A stretch of DNA of 64,000 nt from Paraglaciecola arctica (GTDB lineage Bacteria > Pseudomonadota > Gammaproteobacteria > Enterobacterales > Alteromonadaceae), in the NCBI RefSeq assembly GCF_018861065.1, contig NZ_JAHKQO010000015.1, forward strand, positions 186,001 to 250,000, read 5' to 3'. The notes under the pieces are model-generated. The model was not told where the DNA came from, did no database searches, and saw only the letters and a program-made list of their open reading frames with translations. Below are positions 55,177 through 64,000 of the stretch, in pieces. Made by a program: the position numbers and the translations under genes. The first letter of the stretch is position 1; every line of letters begins with the position of its first letter.

Positions 55177-57777
55177 TTAGTTTTCAACAACTGATGTGTC
55201 AGAAACCACTATGCTTTCACCATCGGATACAATAAATGATACGGCTTGATTTTGCATTTCTGTGGTAGTTGCAACACTGTCTAATGGACTTAAAAACGAA
55301 GAGTGACTACCTGAAATAAATCGAACCACACCACTTCCCATAGAAGACGAAGACACCTGCGATAACCCCATAATATCTGCCAATGGTTGGCCACCGACTA
55401 AAGGTAACGAGGTAGTAACGGGATTAACTTGATCTGTCAACGCGGTACTGCCATCGTCATTAGTTCCGCCACCTACGACTAACTGCACCAAAGTTGGCGT
55501 GCGACTAGTCAATTCAGCTGCGAAACTAATTGGATCAGATGCGTCCATCACTGTTTGTGCTGCGAAAGCGAATGCCGTAAAGGTATCATTTATGGCTGCA
55601 GCTTGTTCAGCGCCTAGCAATCCAAAGAAAGCGGAATAAGCTGGGCCAATTGCCGCTTCAGTAGTAATACCATTTTGGGCAGCAAATCCCGCTAAGAACT
55701 CCAAAAACTCAACCGATGTCGTTGCCAAAAGCGAGCCTTTAATATCCGGGCCAATGCTAGGTGAATCAAATAGACCCGCCCCTAAGCCACCAGTGGGTAC
55801 GTTAATGACAGCAGTTTGGAATGCATACATTGTATCAAATGCCGATAAATCCCCTGCTAAACTTTGATTTGCAATAGCAGTTGCTCCCGTGCCGTAAATG
55901 GCACCTAAACTCTGTCCTATAAAATGCACTTCTGACACATCTAAATCAACTAACCCCGTAGTATCATTAATATTGTTTAGGGCTAACCTAAAAGCAACAA
56001 TATCAGCAATACTTTGGCGAGTGTTATCACGAGCGGTTAATAAACTTAATAGGTTAAGATACTCGTCACTACCATAACTTTCATCATCTAAGGTTATGAC
56101 CCGGTCACCATGTAAAGGATGATCAATCGCTGCTGAGGCGTATCCCGCCATCGCCAAAGCTGAAGCAACTAACAGCGCATTACTTTTTGACTGACCAATT
56201 CCATGTTGAAACACCACTACGGGCCAGCCATTTTCTGGCTTAGTAAGCGCGGGGATCGCGCCCGATGACGCGGCAGAAATAAGCGCAATGACCGACTCAT
56301 CAGGAACCGTAAACAGAACACTTACCTTCTCGGATCCAGCTTCATTATATAATGTGGTTTCATCATCTGTTTGACGGCCTTGTGACACAGGAATCGGACT
56401 AAACTTGGTCAAATTTCTTGGGTCTTGCATACCTAAACTAGTTAAATCCAAATCAAACAATACCCCATCAGAGGCCAACTGACATAAAGCGTTATTAGCG
56501 CCAACTTGTCCCGCCTCAACTAAACCAAGGACTATTTCAGTACCTAGTGATTGCAGCGTTGCACCACTCGTACAAGCGCTTTGCCACCAATCACTGGCAG
56601 GGTTAGAGGTACTTGAGTAATACGGTAACTTTACCTCACCCTCAACAATAGTCGCATTACAAAATAAGCCGACTTGCGCAAAGGTTGCAGTGGCTTGCGC
56701 GTTCAACTCAGAATCAGGATCCGAGACTGCAGCAATTAACCCGTCACAGGTGTCTAGACCGACACTTGCTAATCCAGCCAGTTCAGCTTCAGTCAATAAT
56801 AAAGAAGCGAAGTTCTCAAATACACTATCTAAGTTTTCCGTAAAATTTGTGGTGATAAGAGGCAAGTATTGCGAAGCAAACGCCTTGGCTGTTGCTAAAT
56901 CAGCACCACTCGCTAAGGATTGTTGATATGCCTGAGCATAAGAGGCGATATTTAAGGTTTTGATAGTACTTAATACTTCGCCGCTAGATTGGGTAGAAAA
57001 ATAAGCGGCATATGAAACGTCCGTAGCAGTTAGCCCTTGTGGCTCCAACACATTGACCAATGCGTTTACCAAGCCCTGTAGTTGCAATAGATCATCGGAA
57101 CCTAAAGGATTAGTTGCGATATTTTGACGCGCTAACTCCCAGCTGATAGAACCTTTAACGGCCCGGCCATCGGTCGACTTTAATTCTTCAGTGACAACCA
57201 GCATATGACCTTGAGCGGCTTTCATTGGTGCTAAAGGAACGACACTAATCGATCCGGTTCCAGCAGTGTATGAAGCTACAAAATCGACACCATAGGTTAA
57301 CTCATTACCTAATTCACAAGGAACGCCTGGGGCTCCAATAGTTGCAGCTAACCCCTGACAATTTTCAGACACTCCTTCAAGGGCCTGTGTCGCTTCAAAA
57401 ATTCTTATAGATTCACCAGAGACAGTAGCAGCATCGATATCCAAGTCATCTGGAAACGCAACACGAATAGCAAAAGGCATATGAGTGGACCATCCGTCTA
57501 ATGCACTGAGAGTATGCAGTGGATCCGCAGCGTCAAACTCATTGTCCCCTTCCGTATTTAGGGTAAAGTCAAAAAAATCCCCGCTCGGGATCATTAAAAA
57601 ATCATTTGGAACGTTTAAATCAGCGGTCGCAGGATTAAATATAATCCTGGCATAGGGCTCTTCTAACACCACCTCTTGTGTTTCATCGATTACCTGTACG
57701 TCGCCTGGAAGATCACCTCCACAAGCGGACAATCCGAATAGTGTAATGATCCCTGACATAAGTATTATTTTTTTCAT
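55177..57777 (-). CDS. VolA/Pla-1/Cef-type extracellular lipoprotein lipase
   Basis: An 866-residue exported lipoprotein. The signal MKKIILMSGIITLFGLSACGG has lipobox LSAC with Cys19. The N-terminal part (about 40-270) matches the bacterial virulence-factor lipase N-terminal family (ARIIFNPATADLNVPNDFLM). The C-terminal alpha/beta-hydrolase has a nucleophile elbow GQSLG with S623 and a likely catalytic histidine H825 in SGSHSSFL. In Vibrio the VolA homologue is a surface lysophospholipase; the substrate here is inferred to be a lipid ester. It has its own terminator. Confidence 0.88.
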   Translation of the reverse strand: MKKIILMSGIITLFGLSACGGDLPGDVQVIDETQEVVLEEPYARIIFNPATADLNVPNDFLMIPSGDFFDFTLNTEGDNEFDAADPLHTLSALDGWSTHMPFAIRVAFPDDLDIDAATVSGESIRIFEATQALEGVSENCQGLAATIGAPGVPCELGNELTYGVDFVASYTAGTGSISVVPLAPMKAAQGHMLVVTEELKSTDGRAVKGSISWELARQNIATNPLGSDDLLQLQGLVNALVNVLEPQGLTATDVSYAAYFSTQSSGEVLSTIKTLNIASYAQAYQQSLASGADLATAKAFASQYLPLITTNFTENLDSVFENFASLLLTEAELAGLASVGLDTCDGLIAAVSDPDSELNAQATATFAQVGLFCNATIVEGEVKLPYYSSTSNPASDWWQSACTSGATLQSLGTEIVLGLVEAGQVGANNALCQLASDGVLFDLDLTSLGMQDPRNLTKFSPIPVSQGRQTDDETTLYNEAGSEKVSVLFTVPDESVIALISAASSGAIPALTKPENGWPVVVFQHGIGQSKSNALLVASALAMAGYASAAIDHPLHGDRVITLDDESYGSDEYLNLLSLLTARDNTRQSIADIVAFRLALNNINDTTGLVDLDVSEVHFIGQSLGAIYGTGATAIANQSLAGDLSAFDTMYAFQTAVINVPTGGLGAGLFDSPSIGPDIKGSLLATTSVEFLEFLAGFAAQNGITTEAAIGPAYSAFFGLLGAEQAAAINDTFTAFAFAAQTVMDASDPISFAAELTSRTPTLVQLVVGGGTNDDGSTALTDQVNPVTTSLPLVGGQPLADIMGLSQVSSSSMGSGVVRFISGSHSSFLSPLDSVATTTEMQNQAVSFIVSDGESIVVSDTSVVEN

Positions 57778-58056
57778 TGTTTACCCCTGTTTAACGTCTT
57801 AACGTCGATTCATTTTATATTTTAGACAATTGTAATTAATAGCTTTTAGGCTCGCTTTAAATGTGCACGCACTTTAAAAAGATGTAAGTGAGTTGTGTAA
57901 ATGGTGTGACCAGTTGAGTTGTTTGTATACTATTTCCTTTATGTGTTACTTGCAAAGTTTAGATAATAATCTCGAACAAAAATCACTTACTACTTTAAGC
58001 TGTGACTTTCGTAGCGCGGTACAACAGTGATACCATTAGTTCATCGATTTATTTAG
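57778..58056. other. Divergent intergenic region between lipase and yciK
   Basis: A 279-base AT-rich divergent promoter region. No repeat, RNA element or reliable promoter boxes could be assigned. Confidence 0.5.
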
Positions 58057-58809
58057 ATGTTTATTATGCATTCCTATACACCAGAAAAAAACTATTTAGA
58101 GAAAAAAACTATCCTTGTAACTGGAGCCGGAGACGGTATTGGTAGACAAGCAGCGCTGCATTACGCGAAATATGGCGCGACTGTAATTTTACTTGGAAAA
58201 ACCGTTGCAAAGTTAGAAAGTGTTTATGATGAAATCATCGACAACCAAGGCAACGAACCGGCGATAGTTCCGTTAGATTTACAAGGAGCCACCGCACAAC
58301 ATTACCGTGATATGGCAAATACGATAAGTGATCAATTTGGTTGTTTAGATGGATTATTACACAACGCTAGTTTGTTAGGTCATTTAGGACCATTTTCACA
58401 AATAAGCGAACAAGATTGGCAAAACGTCATACAAGTCAATGTTACTAGCCAGTTTTTAATGACCCAAGCTTTATTGGGTGTGTTACAAAAAGCGCAGCAA
58501 TCTTCAGTTATATTCACTACTTCTAGTGTTGGAATCAAAGGCCGAGCCTACTGGGGTCCTTACTCGATTTCAAAGTTTGCAACTCAAGGCATGATGGAAG
58601 TGTTGGCAGATGAATACGAAAACAGCAACATTCGTTTTAATTGTATTAATCCTGGTGCTACAAAAACAGCAATGCGAGCTAAAGCCTATCCTGCTGAAAA
58701 TGCAGATCAAGTAACACCACCACAACAAATAATGCCGCTTTACTTGTATCTAATGGATAGCCAATCTAAGGCAGCAAATGGCCAAACCTTCGAAGCACAA
58801 CCTAAATGA
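58057..58809 (+). CDS. yciK: YciK-type short-chain dehydrogenase/reductase
   Basis: A 250-residue SDR. The NAD(P) motif TGAGDGIGRQ is near residues 22-31, LHNASLLG is the NAG-type motif, and the catalytic tetrad uses TTSSVGIKG (Ser) and YWGPYSISKFA (Tyr and Lys of YxxxK). The opening YTPEKNYLEKKTILVTGAGDGIG matches the YciK subgroup; YciK's physiological substrate is unknown. The start could be 58057 or the ATG at 58066. It is one of few plus-strand genes, convergent with glnS. Confidence 0.88.
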   Translation: MFIMHSYTPEKNYLEKKTILVTGAGDGIGRQAALHYAKYGATVILLGKTVAKLESVYDEIIDNQGNEPAIVPLDLQGATAQHYRDMANTISDQFGCLDGLLHNASLLGHLGPFSQISEQDWQNVIQVNVTSQFLMTQALLGVLQKAQQSSVIFTTSSVGIKGRAYWGPYSISKFATQGMMEVLADEYENSNIRFNCINPGATKTAMRAKAYPAENADQVTPPQQIMPLYLYLMDSQSKAANGQTFEAQPK

Positions 58810-58846
58810 CATCTCAGCATTCTTAAAATACTAGTGTAACCCTCAA

Positions 58847-58874
58847 AAAAAACGGACATTAAAGTCCGTTTTTT
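58847..58874. terminator. Bidirectional terminator between yciK and glnS
   Basis: AAAAAACGGAC (58847-58857) pairs perfectly with GTCCGTTTTTT (58864-58874) around ATTAAA. Both strands have A-run, stem and U-run, so it can end yciK and glnS. Confidence 0.92.
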
Positions 58875-58892
58875 GGGTTACTTGTTTTGTTT

Positions 58893-60560
58893 CTAGCCCT
58901 GATCCATCCTCGCCCAAGTATCTCTTAACCCAACCGCTCGATTAAAAACTAACCTGTCCGCAGCACTATCTTGGTCTTTGCAAAAGTATCCTGTTCGTTC
59001 AAACTGCATTGGAGTGTTAAGTTGCACATCAACAAGGCTAGGTTCAACGATACCTTGCTTAACAACCAAAGACTCTTCATTGATACTGTCTAAGAAATCT
59101 TGTTCTGCGGCGGGATTAGGCACCTTAAACAGTCGATCGTATAATCGAATTTCCGCGGGCACGCCATGAGATGCAGACACCCAATGGATCACACCCTTAA
59201 CTTTCCTACCGTCAGCAGGATCTTTACCTAAGGTATCTTTATCATAGCTACAATAAACCGTGGTGATATTCCCTTGTTCATCTTTTTCTACACGCTCAGC
59301 CTTTATCACGTAAGCATTTCTTAAGCGTACTTCTTTACCTAAAACTAAACGTTTAAACTTTTTATTGGCTTCTTCTTTGAAGTCTTCAGCTTCAATAAAG
59401 ATCTCTCTACCAAATGGCACTTCTCTACTTCCCATTGATTCATTCGCAGGGTGATTCGCTGCACTCAAGTTTTCGACTTCACTACCTTGGTAGTTTTCTA
59501 TTACAAGTTTTAAAGGTTCAAGTACTGCCATCGCTCTGGGCGCTTGAGCATTTAGCTCTTCTCTCAAACAGGCTTCTAAAACAGACATTTCAACCATATT
59601 ATCCATTTTAGTTACCCCAATACGTTTGCAAAATTCACGTATCGACGCTGATGTATATCCACGACGACGCAAACCAGCAACAGTTGGCATACGCGGATCA
59701 TCCCAACCACTCACTTGATTATCTTCGACCAATTGAATTAATTTACGTTTACTTAATACCGTGTACTCCAGGTTTAACCTTGAAAATTCATATTGATGAG
59801 GCGTGCTGTCAATTGTGATATTGCTTAACACCCAATCATATAAACGTCTATTGTCTTGAAACTCTAAAGTACACAGCGAGTGTGTAATGCCTTCAATTGC
59901 ATCTGAAATACAATGTGTAAAGTCGTACATTGGGTAGATGCACCATTTATCTCCCGTTTGGTGATGGTGCGCGAATCTAACACGATACAATGCGGGGTCG
60001 CGCATACACATAAAAGGCGAGCTCATATCTATTTTTGCCCTAAGCAAACACTCGCCTTCTTTAAATTCACCATTTCTCATTTTTTCAAACAGTGCTAAAT
60101 TCTCAGTGGCACTGGTATCACGATATTGACTATTTTTACCAGGCTCCTTTAAGGTACCGCGCAACTCCCGCATTTGCTCTTGAGTAGAAAAATCAACATA
60201 AGCAAGCCCCTTATTAATTAATTCCACCGCGAAAGCGTAAAGTTGATCAAAGTAGTTAGACGAATAGCGCACTTCGCCACTCCAACTAAAACCTAACCAA
60301 TTAACATCTTGTTGAATCGAGTTAACGTAATCTATGTCTTCTTTCTCAGGGTTAGTATCATCAAATCTAAGGTTACAATGACCATGATAATCCTGTGCGA
60401 TGCCAAAATTTAAACAAATAGACTTAGCATGACCAATATGCAAATACCCATTTGGCTCTGGTGGAAAACGAGTCTGGATTGTTGTATGTAAACCTTCGTT
60501 AATATCTTTATCTATGATTTGACGAATAAAATTGGTCGGACGACTGTCAGTCTCGGCCAT
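58893..60560 (-). CDS. glnS: Glutaminyl-tRNA synthetase
   Basis: A class I aminoacyl-tRNA synthetase charging tRNA-Gln. The ATG at 60560 (GAGGGTG upstream) gives [17 protein letters not shown] and 555 residues, as in E. coli; the longer frame to 60647 is not credible. The HIGH motif is in [15 protein letters not shown], and the KMSKS loop is the variant VLSKRKL typical of Gln[13 protein letters not shown]-like [19 protein letters not shown] marks the GlnRS acceptor-binding region. It ends at a shared terminator with yciK. Confidence 0.97.
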   Translation of the reverse strand: MAETDSRPTNFIRQIIDKDINEGLHTTIQTRFPPEPNGYLHIGHAKSICLNFGIAQDYHGHCNLRFDDTNPEKEDIDYVNSIQQDVNWLGFSWSGEVRYSSNYFDQLYAFAVELINKGLAYVDFSTQEQMRELRGTLKEPGKNSQYRDTSATENLALFEKMRNGEFKEGECLLRAKIDMSSPFMCMRDPALYRVRFAHHHQTGDKWCIYPMYDFTHCISDAIEGITHSLCTLEFQDNRRLYDWVLSNITIDSTPHQYEFSRLNLEYTVLSKRKLIQLVEDNQVSGWDDPRMPTVAGLRRRGYTSASIREFCKRIGVTKMDNMVEMSVLEACLREELNAQAPRAMAVLEPLKLVIENYQGSEVENLSAANHPANESMGSREVPFGREIFIEAEDFKEEANKKFKRLVLGKEVRLRNAYVIKAERVEKDEQGNITTVYCSYDKDTLGKDPADGRKVKGVIHWVSASHGVPAEIRLYDRLFKVPNPAAEQDFLDSINEESLVVKQGIVEPSLVDVQLNTPMQFERTGYFCKDQDSAADRLVFNRAVGLRDTWARMDQG

Positions 60561-60721
60561 TAATGCACCCTCTTGGTAAAACTTACGAATATTAAGCCGG
60601 ATATTATACCAGTATCGAATATCAAGATAATAATTTTTACTCCACAAATAGTTATATATTGCTAACTACAAAGAATGATTTTGAAATGATCGAAGTCGAA
60701 GCAATAAAAAGTCGATGTTAA

Positions 60722-60737
60722 ATTGTTACAAAACAAT
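60722..60737. promoter_or_regulatory. Operator-like palindrome before lacI-type gene
   Basis: ATTGTT (60722-60727) and AACAAT (60732-60737) around ACAA form a 16-bp perfect inverted repeat in the divergent glnS/lacI region, 72 bases before the regulator start. It could be an autoregulatory site. It lacks the central CG common to many LacI operators. Confidence 0.35.
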
Positions 60738-60808
60738 CTAAGATACTGGCATATATAGAAATTGTTCGTGATTTCAAGTTTTACTTAGGAATGCAGTAGC
60801 CAATAATT

Positions 60809-61834
60809 ATGAGAGATAAAGCCACTTCTTTTGATATTGCCCATCGAGCAGGTGTTTCCCAGTCTACGGTATCCAGAGCATTGCGCAATAGCCCGTTAGT
60901 GAATAAAGAAACTCGAGACAAAATTCAAGCCATTGCCGCAGAGCTAAACTACAAAGTTGATAAAAACGCCAGCAATTTGCGTCGTCAGCACAGCTTAACG
61001 CTAGCTCTGTTGTTATTTGAAGATCCAACTTCCGACGATTCTCTAATCAATCCATTTTTTCTATCCATGTTGGGCAGTATAACCAAAGCAAGCACTAAAG
61101 CCGGCTACGATTTATTGGTATCGTTTCAAAACCTAAATGATGATTGGCATGCTGAATATGAAGATTCAAACAAAGCTGACGGTCTGATTTTATTGGGCTA
61201 CGGTGACTATACGGATTACCGTGACAAGCTGTCAAAATTAGAAGAACAAGGCACGCATTTTGTTCGATGGGGCGCCCACGACGTTGACCATCCTGGGGTT
61301 TCGATTGGCTGTGATAATATGCAAGGTGGATTTGATGTTACCCAACATATATTAACAATGCAGCGGAACAAATTTGCATTTATTGGTGAAGCAGGCAGTC
61401 AAGCACCTGAATTTAAAGAGCGATACTTAGGGCATTGCCAGGCATTAAAGGATTCTGGCCTAAGAGTAGAGAAAGACATGCAATTTGACGCAATTTCTAC
61501 TGAGCAATCAGGTTATCAAGCAGTAAAAAAGCTATTGAATACAGGAAATCAATTTGATGCGCTGTTTTGCGCCAGTGATTTAATTGCCTTGGGAGCAATG
61601 CGGTGTTTACAAGAAAATGGCCTTAGTATCCCCAATGATGTCGCCATTGCCGGTTTTGATAACATCCCCATTTCTAGTTTTGCCAATCCCGCATTAACAA
61701 CCGTGCATCAAAATACAAAATTGGCTGGAGAGATATTAGTCGATAGTTTGCTTAAATTAATTAGTGGGGAACATGTCCCCCACTATCTAATGCCCGTTGA
61801 TTTAGTCGTGCGCCAATCGAGTGGAACACCTTAG
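60809..61834 (+). CDS. LacI-family transcriptional regulator
   Basis: A 341-residue sugar-responsive repressor. The N-terminal helix-turn-helix and hinge are clear: SFDIAHRAGVSQSTVSRALRN (about 7-27) then NKETRDKIQAIAAELNYKVD. The periplasmic-binding-like domain includes FDALFCASDLIALGAMRCLQENGLSIPNDVAIAGFDN, the typical LacI family tail. It is convergent with the amylase gene (4-base gap), and with the MFS gene it suggests control of alpha-glucan or maltodextrin use. No close Shine-Dalgarno is seen before the ATG, which is odd but not decisive. The effector is not known. Confidence 0.92.
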   Translation: MRDKATSFDIAHRAGVSQSTVSRALRNSPLVNKETRDKIQAIAAELNYKVDKNASNLRRQHSLTLALLLFEDPTSDDSLINPFFLSMLGSITKASTKAGYDLLVSFQNLNDDWHAEYEDSNKADGLILLGYGDYTDYRDKLSKLEEQGTHFVRWGAHDVDHPGVSIGCDNMQGGFDVTQHILTMQRNKFAFIGEAGSQAPEFKERYLGHCQALKDSGLRVEKDMQFDAISTEQSGYQAVKKLLNTGNQFDALFCASDLIALGAMRCLQENGLSIPNDVAIAGFDNIPISSFANPALTTVHQNTKLAGEILVDSLLKLISGEHVPHYLMPVDLVVRQSSGTP

Positions 61835-61838
61835 GCTA

Positions 61839-63551
61839 CTATTTATTTTTCATCAGTCGTTGCAACTCTTCAACTAAAAGTGCATTTGAGATCTCACCCT
61901 CACGCAGCCAAACCGCAACTGAATGGGCTGCCACCTGCGTGTTTAATTGCAAGTTTGACTGGTTAATAGTGATTTCGTCATCGCTCATTTGGCTGATCCA
62001 GTTACCTTCTTGCATATACTTATTTACATTAAAATCAGCATGGTGGTCACCCTTATTTAATAACACTAAGACTGTTTGTGAAATCCCGTTTAGCACCAGT
62101 ACACGGTAAAAAGCGGCTTTATTTCCAGCTAATTCAATATTAACTTGCAATCCACTTTGCAACGCTTGGATATTTTTTCGCACTCTGGCAATCTTAGACA
62201 ACGCTTCGTGTATTTTATGTTTCTTCGCGAGCTCAATATTATCTTGCCCAAAATAGTTTCTATTACCCATATGCTCAGATTTTCCACGCATAAACGCCAT
62301 TTCGGATCCTTGATAAATAACTGGAATACCACGACTGGTAAATAACCAGTTATGAACATCAATAAAACCTTCATCTGTAGCATTCAATCTGGGCATATCG
62401 TGATTATCGTAAAAAGTCGTCAATTCATAAGGATTGACATAGGGACCGTGGGTTAAATGTAAATAATAAGCCAATTTCCCATAATCACTTTCCGGGTTTT
62501 CAAAGGTTTCAACCAGAGCACTTTTACCTACAAAGTCTAATACACTGATGCCACCATTTTTCGGTAACGTATGCTGCGCTAAAAAATTTGCATCATGATT
62601 AAAGCTTTCACCAAACATAAAAAAGTCTGGATGTTTAGCCCTCACTTTATCCGACATAAGCCGCCAAAAAGCGTGAGGTACGTGTTTAATAGTATCAATA
62701 CGAAACGCATCTGCTCCCTGCTCTATCCAATATAAATAGGAATTAATTAGATACTCCTGTAATGCAGGAGATCTATCATTGAGATTGGAGAGTTGCATGA
62801 TATCTGGAGTAGTATGGAACATCTTGTGAAGTGGGTTATTGACATCTAATTCTTCAGGCCTAAGGTTTTGATGGTCAGCCACTAAATTCCCTTCAATGTC
62901 ATACAATTCGCCAAATTTGGGCTGATCTATTGGCATATCAAAAGAGGGGGAACCGTGATTTGCAACAATATCAAAAACAGATTTAAGACTAAATCGTTGT
63001 CGCATTTGTTGAGTGTATTCTTTGTATCCTAAGTTGACTGAAGGATAATGTTCATCAATTTGATAAAAATTATTGGCCCAATAGCCATGATAACCTGTCT
63101 TTCCTCCATCCTTAAAAGCACCGCCAAACTCAATAGGGTCACCGCCAGAAAAGGCTTGATCAGGATTATCCAAAATTGGCGTTAACCAAACCGCCGTAAA
63201 TCCCATATCGCTAATATATTGACCGTTATCTAATACTCCTTTTAAATCTCCACCTAAATACCCTACATTGGCGGATTCTCCATTTTCACCCGTCAGAGGG
63301 ATGTCAAATGTCGGCCATTCTTCTCCTTGCTGCATTTGATTGTTGCTTGGATCTCCGTCAACAAAACGGTCGGTCATCACAAAATATACGGCTTCTTTCG
63401 CAAAGGGATGTTTTGTTCCATAGAATTCTGTTGCGGCAGTATTTTCCCTAGAAATCTTGTTGTTTTTAATATTGTTTTCGGGTTGGCAAGACGACATCAA
63501 CATACAAGATATTAATGCCACAGTTACTAAATTATTATTTGTACTTAGCAC
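61839..63551 (-). CDS. GH13 alpha-amylase, lipoprotein
   Basis: A 570-residue glycoside hydrolase. A lipoprotein signal ends in MSSC (Cys22), so it is anchored in the periplasm or on the outer membrane. The four GH13 regions are present: DIVANH (194-199), FRIDTIKH with nucleophile D286, FGES with acid E315, and YDNHD with D385. It should cut alpha-1,4-glucans to maltodextrins. The start is a GTG at 63551 with AGGA upstream, 10 bases after the MFS stop, so the two form an operon. It is convergent with the LacI gene with almost no gap. Confidence 0.92.
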   Translation of the reverse strand: MLSTNNNLVTVALISCMLMSSCQPENNIKNNKISRENTAATEFYGTKHPFAKEAVYFVMTDRFVDGDPSNNQMQQGEEWPTFDIPLTGENGESANVGYLGGDLKGVLDNGQYISDMGFTAVWLTPILDNPDQAFSGGDPIEFGGAFKDGGKTGYHGYWANNFYQIDEHYPSVNLGYKEYTQQMRQRFSLKSVFDIVANHGSPSFDMPIDQPKFGELYDIEGNLVADHQNLRPEELDVNNPLHKMFHTTPDIMQLSNLNDRSPALQEYLINSYLYWIEQGADAFRIDTIKHVPHAFWRLMSDKVRAKHPDFFMFGESFNHDANFLAQHTLPKNGGISVLDFVGKSALVETFENPESDYGKLAYYLHLTHGPYVNPYELTTFYDNHDMPRLNATDEGFIDVHNWLFTSRGIPVIYQGSEMAFMRGKSEHMGNRNYFGQDNIELAKKHKIHEALSKIARVRKNIQALQSGLQVNIELAGNKAAFYRVLVLNGISQTVLVLLNKGDHHADFNVNKYMQEGNWISQMSDDEITINQSNLQLNTQVAAHSVAVWLREGEISNALLVEELQRLMKNK

Positions 63552-63561
63552 AATTGAATTC

Positions 63562-64000
63562 CTAATCTGGGATTTTTACGCGTAGAGTCATTATGCCCGC
63601 TATCAACATACTGCAGCCGCCAATTACTAGAGCGTATACAGGTTGATTATCAAATATTTTGGTTACCAAAAACCCTAAAATACTTGCGGCTAGGATCTGT
63701 GGAATGACAATAAAAAAGTTAAATATCCCCATATAAACGCCCATTTTTTTAGCGGGCAAAACATTAGACAAGATGGCATAGGGAACCGATAAAATAGAGG
63801 CCCACGCAAATCCAACTCCAACCATAGATAGCACTAACCAAGCAGGATCTCTAATAAATATGAAAGATATGAATCCCACTCCACCTAAAGATAAATTAAT
63901 CAAGTGAGCAAATTGTAAATTTGAAAATCGTACAATTATGGGAATAATAATAGCGGCAAATATTGATACTCCATTATAGGTAGCCATAAGGATTGACACC
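63562..64000 (-). CDS. MFS sugar transporter, C-terminal fragment
   Basis: The gene runs off the right edge; the last 145 or so residues are visible. They hold five to six hydrophobic helices and the MFS-type loop VLPAKKMGVYMGIFNFFIVIPQILAASILGFLV. The combination with an amylase and a LacI regulator, and the sequence style, point to a maltose/maltodextrin MFS carrier; that substrate is inferred. The apparent start at the edge is only the window boundary. It is translated just before the amylase. Confidence 0.8.
   Translation of the reverse strand, partial: VSILMATYNGVSIFAAIIIPIIVRFSNLQFAHLINLSLGGVGFISFIFIRDPAWLVLSMVGVGFAWASILSVPYAILSNVLPAKKMGVYMGIFNFFIVIPQILAASILGFLVTKIFDNQPVYALVIGGCSMLIAGIMTLRVKIPD

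Overview
This is a low-GC (roughly 40%) chromosomal segment from a marine gammaproteobacterium, most likely an Alteromonadaceae member of the Glaciecola/Paraglaciecola/Alteromonas kind. The evidence is the gene content and order: fabA next to rmf, zapC next to pyrD, a 180-kDa-type NAD-glutamate dehydrogenase, msrC-proQ-prc, a DUF2835 gene beside pepN, an AcnD/PrpF-type methylcitrate cluster, TonB receptors with a FecI/FecR pair, a VolA/Pla-1/Cef-type lipoprotein lipase, and an amylase/LacI/MFS sugar locus. There are about 47 protein genes, nearly all on the minus strand. I saw no rRNA, tRNA, CRISPR, insertion sequence, prophage or toxin-antitoxin locus. The genus is an inference; no search was run.

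Layout. 0-4 kb: a truncated dicarboxylate/amino-acid symporter, type II NADH dehydrogenase, a DUF1624 membrane protein with a small basic partner, fabA, and a 58-residue ribosome modulation factor gene (rmf). 4-17 kb: a DUF3466 surface protein, uup with a glutaredoxin-like gene, rlmKL, zapC, pyrD and the giant gdhB. 17-30 kb: a 520-base empty stretch, DUF2835, pepN, two sodium-dependent transporters, then prc, proQ, a small very acidic protein, msrC, a SIMPL protein and a lipoprotein prolyl oligopeptidase. 30-38 kb: the propionate (2-methylcitrate) operon gntR-prpB-prpC-acnD-prpF, preceded by a class V aminotransferase. Two near-identical palindromes sit before gntR. 38-46 kb: a gamma-carbonic anhydrase, tesB, an unusual protein-kinase-like gene and rlmJ, which may form one unit, then the branched-chain 2-oxoacid dehydrogenase operon (E1 alpha, E1 beta, E2). 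46-54 kb: an ECF sigma factor, a FecR-type anti-sigma factor and an STN-bearing TonB receptor, with a paralogous TonB receptor without STN just upstream. 54-64 kb: sohB, the lipase, yciK, glnS, a LacI regulator, a GH13 amylase lipoprotein and a truncated MFS transporter.

Much of the window fits heterotrophic growth on polymers and amino acids. A lipase, aminopeptidase N, an oligopeptidase and an amylase supply substrates. The glutamate dehydrogenase, branched-chain dehydrogenase and methylcitrate cycle process the products: branched-chain and odd-chain catabolism yields propionyl-CoA, which the prp operon consumes. TonB receptors and Na+-driven carriers handle uptake.

I did not find an obviously new multi-gene system. 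The items most worth a second look are the kinase-like protein with an unassigned C-terminal half, a candidate plus-strand small RNA ending at a GNRA-loop terminator near 38.28 kb, the paired operator-like palindromes before gntR, the paralogous TonB receptors around FecI/FecR, the acidic gene between msrC and proQ, and the unexplained intergenic stretch at 17.1-17.6 kb.
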